DNA from: Neopestalotiopsis rosae
Lineage: Eukaryota; Ascomycota; Sordariomycetes; Amphisphaeriales; Sporocadaceae
Length of the DNA: 64,000 nucleotides
Direction: 5' to 3'
NCBI GenBank assembly: GCA_023078685.1
Contig: JALGAS010000002.1
Span: 682,001 to 746,000, forward strand
The notes under the pieces were generated by a model. The model was given only the letters and a program-made list of their open reading frames with translations. It did no database searches and was not told where the DNA came from. Position numbers and translations under genes: made by a program. Below are positions 1-12,181 of the stretch, piece by piece (position 1 is the first letter of the stretch; the number at the start of each line of letters is the position of its first letter).

Positions 1-1264
1 GTTGTCAAGTCTGTGTAGAAAGAGGCGCGGCTGAGTCGGTAAGTAGCCAGCCAAGTTCAAGAGAGAAACAGGTACGAAGTAAGAATTATCATCAATTGAC
101 CTGTCTAGTGCTAGTTTAGCCCAGGGTATTGCGGTAACTCGGTACCATTAGCGGTCGAGTGACAGCCTAGAGGTGAAAAAGTGTAGGGAAAAAAGTCTGC
201 TAAAAGCCTTTCTAGTCAAGCGCTATATGCGCCTGCGGAACGGCACCAAGGCAATCAGACGGGCACGATTGGGCATGGGCTGGTTTTATTTTCAGCACGC
301 GGCTTCCCTAGAGACGCACCGTGATGGCCGATCGGTTGACTGATTGATTAGATGCAGCAGAGATTAGATAAAAAAGACAGGAACCAAGCAAAAGAGACTT
401 TCCAGAGCATGAGATCGCTTCTTCTATATGCAGCGCAAGCATCCAAGCATCTCGGACCTGATTGACCTGCATATTTGGTCCCTCGGGTATGCCCTTTTGA
501 CTTCTGTCAAAATAACCGCATCGTCATTGGATGCACGGACGGTTCTTGTCTGCAAGCACTCAAGCACTCCATTTAATCCTCCACGACCCCGGTGGACGGA
601 CCAACTCACCTGCAGATCACGACGCATAATACCCTTGCTGCCATTCGTGCGTCGCAGCTACGCTCTTGACCGATGTCTGGGGAAAGCTAGCAAAAGTTGA
701 AGAATTATCTACTATATCGAAATTAAAAACTAGAAAATGCAAGAAATATAGTGGCGGTCTTGCCGTGTTGCATTGACGAAAGCAGATTTCCTCGCCTTGA
801 GTGGACTTCGAGCTCGACAGAGTTCATCTAGCTAGGACTCATGGCACCAAGCTTTGAGTATCGCGGGCAAGCAAGAGCCTTGTCTGGGCGCCTAGTGCCC
901 TTCTGAGAGCCCCGACTCCTGGGCTCCGATCGTTTTTCGATGTGCCCTGTAGCCTGCCGAAAGCTTGGTCCTATCAGCACTACGGTTCCGATCCTCCACA
1001 ACGTTTGACCCAAGCAAAACATCAGACATCTTGTGCTCCCTGCTTGGGCACTGGCGGGGCATCCTAATTGCTAGTGTATATCATCAGCCTGCCCGAAGTC
1101 CGTCCACCGCCCACTGGCTCAACGGGCGCGCCGCAAAGACCAACCGATTCTCAACTCACATCACCTGTTTTGATCAGTTTGGTGGGGGTTCCTCTATACC
1201 ATATCTCGATCGTTGGTAACCATACCAAGCGAGCAATCCTCAAGGCGGAACTAGCATTGTGAGG
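1..1264. other. Left-edge intergenic stretch, no gene seen
   Basis: No reading frame here resembles a known protein and none shows a convincing ATG plus splice structure. The right part must hold the promoter and leader of the folate enzyme that follows. I see no repeat array or RNA gene. Confidence 0.5.
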
Positions 1265-2113
1265 ATGCAGCAGCCAGATCCTGCTGTTGCCGCCGATATG
1301 AACTCGTCTACGCTCAACGCAGCCAAGAGCCAGCTTCGGGCCTTGATGAAGCAGCGTCTGGCCAATATCTCGTCCGACTCGGTCACCTCACAAAGTCGGT
1401 ATCCGACCGATTGCAATGTCAACAAACGAGGCTGACGAATGCCAAGGGCTAATGCAAAGCTACTAGGTTCCCACGTCTTCAATTCACTCTCCCGATTTGA
1501 GCCATACATCAATGCAAAGAGAGTTGCGGTCTACCTCTCCATGCCGCACGGCGAGATCCAGACGGATCCCATCGTAAGACATGCTCTGTCATCTGGCAAG
1601 CAAGTCTTCGTCCCTTATCTTCACAAATCCGGCCTGCCACCCGGTGAGGGACCAGCCAGGCTCATGGACATGGTGAGTTTGAACGACATTGCAGACTATG
1701 AATCGCTTCAGCCCGACAAATGGGGAATCCCGAGCGTCGACGCCGCAACCGTCAATCAACGGCAGCGCAGTGTCGGCGAGCTGGGTGGTAATGTCTCGGC
1801 CGATGCCCCACTTGATCTCATTCTGCTGCCCGGCGTCGCCTTTGACACAGACCCGGAGACGGGCTCTATCCGCAGGCTTGGCCACGGGAAAGGATTTTAC
1901 GATTACTTCCTTCACCGGTATGCATTGCGGGCAAGCGAGGAGGAAAGGGCTTCTGATGGTCACCCGGCCATTCTATTATATGCGCTAGCTTTGCGGGAAC
2001 AATTTCTCCCGCCCTCATCAGGAGAATCTGTCCCGGTTGGCCCTCATGATCAGCCCATTGACGGGCTCTTTCTTGGAGACGGCGAATTCAAGCAGTCATC
2101 TCATACAGTATAG
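1265..2113 (+). CDS. 5-formyltetrahydrofolate cyclo-ligase (MTHFS, Fau1-like)
   Basis: This enzyme converts 5-formyl-THF to 5,10-methenyl-THF using ATP, recycling folinic acid into the one-carbon pool, in cytosol or mitochondria. Exons are 1265-1398 and 1447-2113, joined across a 48-nt intron (GTATCC...CCAAG), giving 266 aa. The start is the first ATG; the N-terminus has the family's helical K-x-x-LR-x-x-MK pattern and the splice restores frame into ANAKLL. The middle carries YLSMPHGEIQTDPIV, the usual YxSxxxEvxT region. Around residues 180-212 are PGVAFD and LGHGKGFYDYFL, the signature that binds ATP phosphates and folate. At 266 aa it is longer than the roughly 200-aa animal and yeast enzymes, with extra residues between the two motif blocks (about residues 95-165). 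It is convergent with SmE, 145 bp away. Family is clear; the first splice is inferred. Confidence 0.9.
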
Positions 2114-2258
2114 ATCATAGACCATATTCGTGCCCTCATCGTGGTGGGCTTTTCTCGTTATCTTTCCAACGCCATTTGAGATGTCATATCGACCGTGCTG
2201 AATCCATCAAGTATTGCAATCGCCCGAAGCTTCCTAGTCATTGTAGTGTCGTTGAACT

Positions 2259-2666
2259 TCATACAGCCTCCTGAATCAGCGAAACATTGTCGCCCTTGAG
2301 CAAGATTTGTCCTGCAAGCGGATTAGCAACCTATGCAACGAGAATATCATACAAGGAATGAGGCCAACATACCGAGCGACCTTCTCTTTTCCTCAGAATT
2401 TGTCTTGGTAATCTGCTTAACCTCCACGGCGTCGTCAATGACGAGGTTCATGAACTCGTCGAAACCCTGAAGAAGGCTCAAGTCAGCAGTCGGCACGCGC
2501 CAATGGACTTTTCCCAGCAACATACTCTGATCTTTCCCTCGATTCTTATGGCGAGCTGCTCGTACAGCCAGATCTTGACAGTTGCATGCGACTGCAGCAG
2601 CTTGAAGATGAAGTTGATGGGAGGGAGGAGCACCTTGCGTCCACCGCCGCCTCCTCGACCAGTCAT
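2259..2666 (-). CDS. Small nuclear ribonucleoprotein E (SmE)
   Basis: SmE is one of seven Sm proteins that form the ring around the Sm site of U1, U2, U4 and U5 snRNAs in the spliceosome. Exons on the minus strand are 2666-2526, 2466-2373 and 2311-2259, giving 95 aa, the normal length. Frame is preserved at both junctions: IEGKIR joins GFDEF, and RRSLG joins QILLKGD. The Sm1 motif spans the end of exon 1 and exon 2 (PPINFIFKLLQ, VKIWLYEQL, GFDEFMNLVIDDA). The Sm2 motif is in the last exon (ILLKGDNVSLI). A short Gly-rich start (GRGGGGGR) precedes the fold. The conserved LYEQ and EFMNLVIDDAVE distinguish SmE from the other Sm proteins. It diverges from the karyopherin gene across about 0.8 kb. 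Confidence 0.93.
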
Positions 2667-3471
2667 ATTTGCTGCGGGTTATTGAGGGTGGCGCGTATGT
2701 TTTGAATTTCGAAATCGTTGGATCGCGTAAATCGGTAGTTGTTCTGGTGATGAGCAATCGCGTTGTAGGGGTTCGTGGACCTGTTTGGTTGCGCCTTTGA
2801 TGGTGTTGGGGCGAGGCTGAGGGCAGAGAGGCTACTGCTGTATGCCCAGAAAATACCTAGATTGTAGTGAAAGCTGCTGTCTAGCGAACGGGCCTCAAGA
2901 CGCGGCAACCAATGGCGCGGCTTTGAGGCTCTGGGGCTCAGGCTACAGTGCTTTGCTCCAGACTCTCAGGCAGACAGAGAGCCGAAAGAGCCTTGGACCC
3001 GCCTATCGCCGCTGATAACAAGCCACAAAAAGACCCCTCCTCTCAAAAGCCACACATGGGCAATGGCGACCTTGCTCCCCACTTCTGCCCATTGCTGGGA
3101 CAATGACGCCGGGGGCTATTTGTGAGTGACCTGACAGACAATTTCGCAAACCGATTGATACCTCCCTCCTACTCCTCCTCCCTGAAGGTCATTTTCTCAA
3201 CTTGAACCAACAGCCGACTCACGCTCCTTCTGCTGGAGGTCCCTTGACTGTCCTTCTTTTTACATACAGTCACAATTCCCTTGTTCTTAGCATACTTTTT
3301 TTCAACAATACCCCACCTCGGTGCCCTGAGGAGGCGCTTCCAAACACCCCTCCGACACCGAAGCGCTCGCAGCCTGATCAACTGCCTCAGCAGCGGCGCG
3401 CGCCTATGCTCCATTGAGCCCTTTTCCGCCAATCTACCTACTAGACCTTCAAAGTTACAAAGTCGCAAATA
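2667..3471. promoter_or_regulatory. Divergent SmE / karyopherin promoter region
   Basis: About 0.8 kb separates the start codons of two divergent housekeeping genes, so both promoters and leaders must lie here. A pyrimidine-rich run (CCTCCCTCCTACTCCTCCTCC, about 3161-3181) sits on the karyopherin side. No TATA box stands out. No separate gene is supported. Confidence 0.5.
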
Positions 3472-6400
3472 ATGGCTTCCAACGGCGCACAGGCGGCATT
3501 TCCGCCAGAGCAGGTGCTCGAGGCCATGTTGACGATGCGCAGCAATAATGCAGACCGAAAGAAGAGCGCGCACAAGTTCCTCGAGGAGTTTCAGAAGTCG
3601 GTACGTTTGTGGAGGCACATTTTAACAACTCTTCCGGCGTGATACTGACTAGGCGATCTATGGCAGTCAAGTGCTTGGACCACGACATTTTCCATACTGC
3701 AATCGGAGGCCGAGGCCGACGTCAAGCTGTTTGCAGCGACAACGCTCAGGGGCAAGGTAGGCACGACCAGGAACCCTGCAGATTCACATGTGGTCGGTTA
3801 TATCTGACTCTCTTTGGCAGATTACATACGATCTATCGACGCAAATACCCGCCGAACAACACGTTGCAGTACGAACCCAGCTATTGGAGCTCCTCAAGGT
3901 GTATGCACCTGGCCCCAAACCTATCAGAGTCCAACTTTGCGTCTGCCTTGCAATACTGGCTATTCAGATGAAGGAGTGGAAGGACGTACTTCCCTTGGTC
4001 GTATCTTCCCTGGGCAACCAAGCCGAGAGCCACGCCGCCATTCTGGATTTCCTCCGAATTCTTCCCGAAGAGGTGACCGAAGGTCGCAAGATCACCCTCA
4101 GTGTATGTGGATCGCGAAACACCAACACGTCTCATGCTTGTTTAACCGCTGGTGGCGAATCGTGCTGGTATATCGAACGTTGGGTCAGGGTCTAATTGGT
4201 TATGACAGGAAGAAGATTTAAATCTGAGGACTATCGAGCTACTTTCGGACAATGCGCCGCAAGTTGTACAGTTGCTGATCAACTATGCACACTCGTCACG
4301 TAAGCTACATTCATCTCTCCGGATTGTCAAGCTTGAGCTGACATTTTCTAGCTTCTGCGGCAAAAAATCCCCAATTGTTGGAGTGCATAACTTCTTGGTT
4401 GCGAGAGGTCCCGGTCAGTGATGTGGTGAACTCTCCCTTGCTTGATATTGTCTTCAACGCCGTCGAAGGTGATGAAGCTTTCCAAGAGGCGGCCGAATGT
4501 TTGTCCACGATGGTCAGGGAGACACGCGAGGTTGACGAGAACATCGAGACTGTTCAAAAATTACTGCCACGGGTTGTGGCTTTGCGACCAAAGATTCAAA
4601 AGGTTGTCGAGGAGGAGGACGTTGAGGCATACAAGTCCTTGACCCGCGTTCTCTCGGATGCCGGTACAGCTTGGGTGGTGGCCATCGCACGAGAGACTAC
4701 CGCTTTCAGGCCACTGGTCGATGCAATTCTCGAATGTGCCGCCAGCGACAAGGACAGAGATGTCATCGAGTACACATTCGACTTTTGGTACGAACTAAAG
4801 CAGTTGATCGTGTTGGAACGTTTCATTGAAGCACGGATGGAGCTTGTCGACGTCTATTCCAAGCTGGTGGACATTCTGCTCAAGCATCTGCAATATCCTC
4901 AATCAGAGGATGGTCGCGATCTCCACCCGCGGGACCTATTCGATGGCGATCTCGTGGCGGAGGAGAAGTTCCGTGAGTTCAGACACGCCATGGGCGATAC
5001 CCTGAAGGATTCCTGCGAGGTGATGGGTGTCACCGAGTGTTTGACCAAGGTGCTCGATGCCATCAAGATCTGGACACAGAAATATGCTGGTCAGGCGACC
5101 GCCACGTCAGTTCCGCACTGGCAAGAGCTCGAGGCCCCCTTGTTTTCTATGAGAGCCATGGGCCGTATGGTCGGCAAGGACGAGAATATTGTTCTACCGC
5201 AGCTGATGCCTCTGCTTGTGCAAATCCCAGCACACGAAAAGCTGCGATTTGCGACAATCATGGTTATCGGAAGATATACTGAATGGACTGCAGCCCACCC
5301 TCAGTTCTTGGAAGATCAGTTCAACTACATTGTCTCATCATTCCAGACTGATTCCAAGGAGGTTGTCCGAGCCGCAGCAATGGCTATCAAGTACTTTTGT
5401 ACAGACTGCAAGCATCTTCTAAGTGCCCAGGTTGTGCAATTGCAGCAGTTCTACGACAAGATCCTGGACAGCCTGCCTGATACCAGCCAAGAGGAGATCA
5501 CCGAGGGTGTTGCCAACGTTGTCAGTGTCCAGCCCAAGGACGACATCTATCGACTGTTGAAGTTGTACTGCGATCCCCTCATGCAAAGACTCATGACAAA
5601 GGCGAACAATGCAACCGATGAGGAGGGCAAGCTTGCTGTCGCAGACCACTTGCAGCTCATTTCGATATTTGTCCAGCAAGTCGTCATCATCCCGCCTGTC
5701 CATGCAGGTGAAGAAGACCCTGCCGTCAAGTACTGGAAGGAGGCGTTCCCGATTCTTGCCACGGTCCTCGATGGGTTTATCGATTTCGCACCGATATGCG
5801 AGCGTGTTTGCCGCTGCTGGCGTTTTATGGTCATCAGCCATAGAGGTGCCATGACTCCCATTTTGCCAGACATGGCAAACAAGCTCGCAGCCGGCTTTGA
5901 AAGATCTCGGCAAGGCTGCTTCCTCTGGGTCACCAGTGCGATCCTTCGCGAATTCTCAGACGATCGCGAGCATGTTGACCAGGGCATTACCGAATCCATC
6001 TATGTCTTCTTTGAAGCACAAGCAACGAACATGTTGCGCTTCATTAGCGAACTTACTCCTCAGGAGCTGCCTGATGTGGTAGAAGATTTCTTCCGTCTCC
6101 TCATTGATACCCTCTTATACTATCCTCAGAAGCTCATTCCTTCGCATCTCTTCACCCCTATACTCGAGGCTGGTCTGTCTGTTCTTGGCCTGGAGCAACG
6201 TGACCCCCTGACTGCTACACTCCACTACATCAGAGACCTGCTCTCGTGGGGTAGCAAAAACCCTCCGTCGTCCTCGGAACACCTTGGCCCTCCCGTGGTA
6301 GAGCAGCTACGACAGATTGTTCGACAGTTACTTACAGCCAAAGGAGATGTCTTGGTACAGCGCATTCTGGCCGGCATGATGATTACCTTCCCCCGGGACT

Positions 6401-6693
6401 GCTTTGCCGATGGCAGTGGCGCCCTGCTTACTCTATTCGAGATCATGCCCAATGAGGCTACCGTATGGGTTGAGCATACCATGAAAATGCTGCCTCCGGG
6501 AACTGTAACGCCTGCCGACGTTCAACGCCTCATGGTTAAGATCAGAGAAAGGCTTTCATCCAACGACAGTGGCGATGTGAGACAGATCCGCTCTATCCTC
6601 CAGGATTTCACGAACACCTACCGCCGGAGGTATATTGCTCCACGTGACGGCCTTGGACAGCTAGAAACAGCCCGGTTCCGGTTCTCGGGTTGA
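3472..6693 (+). CDS. Karyopherin of the Mtr10 / transportin-SR (TNPO3) family
   Basis: This nuclear import receptor family carries SR-type mRNA-binding proteins such as Npl3 into the nucleus and works with Ran-GTP. Five exons: 3472-3600, 3667-3756, 3821-4102, 4209-4299 and 4352-6693, giving 977 aa, normal for Mtr10/TNPO3. All junctions have GT-AG borders and keep frame. The first exon gives FPPEQVLEAMLTMRSNNADRK, the helix that opens this family. Exon 2 gives the SEAEADVKLFAATTLRGK pattern typical of the first HEAT repeat. The rest is an all-helical HEAT/ARM solenoid without signal peptide or membrane span, including the Xpo1-like region (about residues 95-240). The gene converges on eEF2. 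The assignment rests on overall pattern recalled from the family; cargo cannot be read from sequence. Confidence 0.9.
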
Positions 6694-7676
6694 TAAATAC
6701 AAGGCGTGCATAACTCGGCTCCTGATGGACGTTGCGGAGGCTATGAAACTTCCTCCTCATTTGAGCCCAGTCTTTTGGGGGAATGTGATATAGATTAGAT
6801 TTTCGGAGTTGTCGGAGCTGACTCAAGAAAAGTAATGTTTGGGTGCAGAGGCTCAAGTCGACAGATGGGAAAAGAGCTTGGTGGATGAGAAGATGGATTT
6901 TTGGAAGCATTTGCAGGACTGTCGCTCCTGGGCATGACATGGCATGATATTGCAGGAAGAAAAATGAATTGCATGAAAGTTTGGCGAATACGTGTTAACA
7001 TACAAGGACCCAAGATCGACAAGATCGGCTGTGATGATGTAGAAGATGAAGACGGCGGAATGGTGACACGCAAAGCAAGGAATAATTACAGATATTAGTC
7101 TGGTCAATAAATGAACAATCAAAATTCCCCGTCTAGGAAATATCTGTGATAAGCTGTTCTAAGGTATGTGAAGATGACGAGGTCTAATTCTAGGTCTGAG
7201 ATGTTTTTAGCCACCCCACGCTAGGTTGTGAAAACCCTCGAATGCGTTATTCAAGAAGGTTTTTCAAGTCAGACGACCAACGCATGACTGTCACATAAAT
7301 ATGCCAAAGTTGAATTTCGTGAGTTCATGGCAATACTTCCTCCTAGGGACCGCACACACTTACTGGCTGATAGCATCGTCTAAGATCACAACATTCACCC
7401 TTTCAAGCATTCATCAATGGTTCAATATGTTCTTGTCTAACTGGGAATCAAATTCATCATGACTACAGGCAAACCAAATGGACGATAGCTACTAAACAGT
7501 TCCACGCTTTCTGCCACCGTTATAGCTTTTGTTTATCCATGGCCGCATCATATCTTCGTCACCCTCGGCTTCGCATTTATTTGTGAAGTCTGGGGCTTGT
7601 TAATGCGAGGAATTGTCTCGCGGCATGCAGTAAGTATGCCACGAGAAAAAAGTCTAACAGCACAGTAGTGGGCCGT
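6694..7676. other. Intergenic 3' flanks of karyopherin and eEF2
   Basis: This AT-richer stretch lies between two convergent genes and should hold both 3' UTRs and polyadenylation sites. I see no coding signal beyond short chance frames and no repeat. Confidence 0.5.
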
Positions 7677-10500
7677 TTACAGCTTGTCGTAGTACTATGG
7701 GAGAAGAAGATTAGCATAAAGTGGTCAAGGGGGTTTATAGCTGAATAGTAAACTTACGTTGCTGACGTCGGGCACCTCTTCCTTGAGACCCTTGCGCTTG
7801 CGCATGGTGCAGACGATCTGGCCGACCTTGGAGGTGGAGTCGATGGCAGATCCACCGGGCAAGTGCTGCCAGTGGTCGAAGACCATCTGGGGGAAGGCCT
7901 GACCAGAGGTACCGGCACGCAGATCGGCGTTGAAACCGAAAGACTCCATGACGGGCAGGTAAGCCTTGATGGTGAACAGAGGAGTACCGGGGCGCTGCTC
8001 CTCGGCGAAGACGTGACCTCTTCTGCGGGTAAGGACACCGTAGACACCACCCATGGCGGACTCGGGGACCTGGATCTCGACCAAGAAGACGGGCTCCATG
8101 AGGGCGGGCTCGGCGAGCAGGGCGGCAGCGTACAAGACACGGCGAGCAGTGGGGATAACCTGACCACCACCACGGTGGATGGCATCGGCGTGCAGGGTAA
8201 CATCCATGATGTTCCAGCGGACGGAACGCATGGGCTCCTCGGCAATGGGACCCTCGCGGGTGGCCCACTGGAAACCAGAGACAACGGAATCCTTGATTTC
8301 GTTGAGGTACTGGACGGCCTTGGTCTGGTCAACAAGCAAGTTGGCACCAGTGGTGTCGGGACCGAAACACCAAATCTTGCGGGCATCGGTGACATCCCAG
8401 CCGAAGTCGTCAGCGAGGACACGGGCACGCGACTTGAAATCGTCACGGGGTCCAATCTTGCCATCCTCGATGGTCTTGGACAGCTCCTCCTCCATGGGCT
8501 CGGCAACCATGTACAGACGGTTGTGCTTGTTGGGGGACTTGGACAGAGCAGTGATGCTGGACTTGCCCATGACGGTCTCACGGTACTGGACGACGGGGTC
8601 GGAGATGATCAGAGGAACACCGGCGTGGTCGTTCTCGAGATCGCTCAAGCAAATCTCGAGGTGGAGCTCACCAGCACCAGCGACAATGTGCTCACCGGAG
8701 GGGGAGGACATGGTCAGGACGCAAGGGTCGGACTTGGAGAGACGCTTAAGACCTTCGACCAGCTTGGGCAGATCCTGAGCGTTCTTGACCTGGACGGAAC
8801 GCTGGACGACGGGGGAGACAGAGAACTTCATGACCTTCAGGTTGTGAGCGGTCTCGAGGGTGGTAAGAGTACCAGACTTGAGCAAGAACTGGTCAATACC
8901 AACGAGACCGACAATGTTACCGGCAGGCATATCGTCAATGGGCTCGACCTTGCCACCCATCATCAGGACGGTACGCTGGATAGCCTTGACGAACAGGTCC
9001 TCCTTCTTGCCAGGGGTGTAGTTGGGACCCTGGATGCGGACCTTGATACCAGACTTGACGGTACCGGCGAAGACACGACCGAAAGCGTAGAAACGACCCT
9101 TATCGGAAGTGGGCACCATCTTGGAGACGTACAGCATGAGAGGTCCCTTGGGGTCACAGTCGCGGATGGCGATGGCGGCCTCATCATCGGTGGGACCCTC
9201 GTACAGCATCTCGCAACGGTACTTCTGGGCAGTGACGGGGGAAGGAAGGTGGAGAATCATCATCTCCAGCAGACAGTCAGCAGCGGGCAAGAAAGTGCGC
9301 ATGACGGCCTTGAGGAGCTGCTTGCCCTCCTTGTCACGGTCCTCGGGGGACAGCTTGAGGTCGAGCTTGGACAGCAGGGTAGCGGTCTCCTCCTTCTTGA
9401 AGTTCATGACGGAGGCGAAGATCTTGAAGATGGGGTCCAAGATGAACTGGTTGAAGGCACGCTCGAGCTGCTTACCCTCGTGGGTACCCTTGGAGGTCCA
9501 CTTCTTGGTGTGAGGGTTGAAGTAGCTGTCACCCCAGAGACGCTCCATCATCTTGTTGCGGTCGACACCGAACTTCTTGGCGTAACGGGTAGCGAACTGG
9601 CGGATGGTGAAAGCCCAACCGTGCAGACCGGAACCGAAAGCAATGGTACCCTTCTCGGGGTAGACCTGGAGGTCACCCATGGCCTTGTCGAGGTAGGTGG
9701 AGATGATGACGTTGACGGACTCAATGGTTCTCGAGAAGGACTGGTAAAGATCCTCCTTGGAGACCTGGAGCTCGAGAAGAGCACGATCGACCTTGTTGAT
9801 GACAACAACGGGCTTGATGCGCTCACCAAGAGCCTGACGCAGGACAGTCTCGGTCTGGACACAGACACCCTCAACGGTGTCGACGACGACGAGAGCACCA
9901 TCGGTGACACGGAGAGCAGCAGTAACCTCGGAAGAGAAATCAACGTGACCGGGCGAGTCGATCAGGTTGATCAAGAAACCGTTGCCGTCGGTCTTCTGGC
10001 CAACAATGTCCTTGAGGTCCTCCTCGGAGGGGAGCTCACCGAACAGGGAGATGGCAGTGGACTTGATGGTAATACCACGCTCCTGCTCGTCGGCACGGGT
10101 ATCCATGGAACGAGCATCACCAGCCTTTGCGGTGGAGATGATACCGGCCTTGGCCAGCAGGGAGTCGGTCAGGGTAGACTTGCCGTGATCGACGTGGGCA
10201 ATGACGGACATGTTACGGACTGAAAAGATGGCACATTAGCACGAGAGTGTGGAAAGCAATTGTTCTGTAAGCTACTCACCATTGCTAGGCTTGTCCATGA
10301 GCCCACGGATCTCGTCGATGGTGAAGCTATTATTGAATGTGAGCACACAAATCCCATCTTGCAGGCCCATCGTTGCGAGCCCATCTCTCTCTCTCTCTCG
10401 CGCGCAAAACCCAAGGAGTAGTCTCGGCGGGAGTTCGCAGTGATGGAAAGATGGGCGCGGTAACGTGGAAGCGATGATTTGTGTCGACTTACTTGACCAT
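7677..10500 (-). CDS. Translation elongation factor 2 (eEF2)
   Basis: This GTPase moves tRNAs and mRNA through the 80S ribosome after peptide bond formation. Exons: 10500-10493 (only 8 nt, ATGGTCAA), 10326-10280, 10219-7758 and 7694-7677, giving 844 aa, the usual fungal length. The last exon is 18 nt and encodes YYDKL plus stop, the conserved tail. The GTPase motifs are AHVDHGKST (residues 26-34), [11 protein letters not shown] (switch I), DSPGHVDF and NKVD. The diphthamide loop reads [10 protein letters not shown] near residue 700. Residue 57, where yeast has the Thr phosphosite, is Met (RSMDTR). Codon use is strongly biased toward C-ending codons, as expected of a very highly expressed gene, which also leaves a long open frame on the opposite strand. 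Introns are 166, 60 and 63 nt; the first contains a GA/CT run. Confidence 0.97.
10384..10405. repeat. CT/GA dinucleotide run inside eEF2 intron 1
   Basis: A perfect CT run on the plus strand followed by CGCGCG lies in the first eEF2 intron. On the coding strand it reads CGCGCGAGAGAG. Introns close to the start of translation-factor genes can carry transcription-enhancing elements, but there is no direct evidence of that here. Confidence 0.6.
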
Positions 10501-12181
10501 TTTGGCGGTATTGCTGGAATAACCTGCCTATGTGTTCTTTTTTACTTCGAGATGGGAAAAAAACCCGGCGAGTGCGGGGTTCACTGATCACAGACCTCTG
10601 TAAGAACAGAGGAAAGAAGGATCAGTAAAAAGAAGCTCGAAAGCTAGAAAACGGGAAGACAAAAGGAGCTTGAAAAAAGGTGACAACAGTCGCAAGCAAC
10701 TATTCACACCGGGCCAGCCTTTTGACTTGGTGAGGTTGGGGGAGGGAGGAAGTTTCGGATCGGGTGTGAGCAGAGAAATCTTCGAACAAGTCTCCAGTCG
10801 AGAGGTGCGGGGCAATGGCAAACCTCTGCCCACTTTGGTCTTGCCCACTCAAAAACTTCGCCTTTGATCCACTGCGCAGCAAAGCAACGAGATTGGAAAT
10901 GGCGGCTTGGTGGGGCAAAACAGTCCGAATTGAATAACCCCTCATCCAAAGTCGGGACTCTGATTGGCTGCACTGCTGGCCAGGGCTTCCAGACCTACTT
11001 AAAGAGAGATGGGCGGAGGGGAGCGATGAGAGACGAAAAAAATTTATTCGGCTCTGCTGCTATGGGAACCTGAGACTTACCTTGCTTGTCTGTGGATTTC
11101 TGGATGGGATTTGCCGGAAGGCGAAACTCTTGTAGATGTTGTATACGTGCACAGTTCTGTAACAACTTTGTTCAAGTGGTTCGTATCATGTTCGGGGAAC
11201 TTCAAGTGAAGCAATTGTGATTTTCTATCCTCGGCCACCCACACGAAAGCAATGACGACTACCTTTATATACCTATGCTTGAGAAGCTCCCATAGCTCTA
11301 AATCTGCTCTCAGCTACCCAAGCTATCCGTGCTAAGGAAACAACCTTTTCGGGCAGTGGTCACAAAAGTCAAAGCTTCACGGGTTTCCAGGTTCTCATTC
11401 GGTTTTTATTGCAAAAATCCCTTGACCGTATGACTGTTCTTGCCCAAAGCTGCCACTATAATGCTTGTCCCGCATCCACTTCTTGCGCTTCAGGCTCCAA
11501 GAGGCGACAATCTCACGTCCCTCAGCGGGAGTCGACTGATCCTTTCATCAATCCTCGGCGACAGACCTGTAGCTGCTACTGTGCAATACTTGCGCCACTG
11601 GCAAGCAGCACGGGCACGGTGTGACTCGTCGCTAAACCAAGCTCTTATTGTGCATACCGTACCACTGACGCTGGTGGCCGGACTTAAGAAGCGGGCTTTG
11701 GACCAACGTCAGATAACCTTGGACCCCGCCATAAATTTGTCAGATAAGCTCTGGTGAATTGACAGTACATACTGTAGCACCCTATGTATTCGGTATGACT
11801 TGAATGCCTGTATGGGATTGGGCTACTTCCCAGCTGGTGTCAGCAATGATTTTTTATGATCTTTGAGTGAGTCGATTTATTATTCAACAAACAGAATCGA
11901 TGGATGAAGTCATTTCACGCCGAAATGGTTGTTGCCTCGCATGGCGGGGAGCACTTACACACAGAGCTGAGTATTGTCATTGATGGTGGGGCTCATGCCA
12001 AGTCAATACAGGTAGATTGACATATGGACATCTTACATTACATACATGTTTGCGCACTTGCACATGTCGAATCGCTTGGAAATAGCTACATTGTAGAAAA
12101 CCATACATATTCGCACCAAATTCTGACTTTCAAGCTTCTACTTCGTGCTAAGAAATTGTCCTCTACTCCCGTACTCCCATC
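10501..12181. promoter_or_regulatory. Divergent eEF2 / Nudix upstream region
   Basis: The eEF2 side (about 10501-10900) reads on the minus strand as a pyrimidine-rich leader (CTTCTTTCCTCTGTTCTTACAG and similar), typical of strongly expressed fungal translation genes. The TTCTTACAG could be the acceptor of a 5' UTR intron. Small frames at 11409-11757 match nothing I recognise. No independent gene is supported. Confidence 0.45.

Noticed and set aside
7863..10223. 786-codon open frame on the plus strand across the eEF2 gene
   Set aside because: It is the exact antisense of eEF2. Strong C-ending codon bias removes the sense codons that would create antisense stops, so the frame stays open by chance; its translation is a low-complexity mix of Gly, Asp, Leu and Val.
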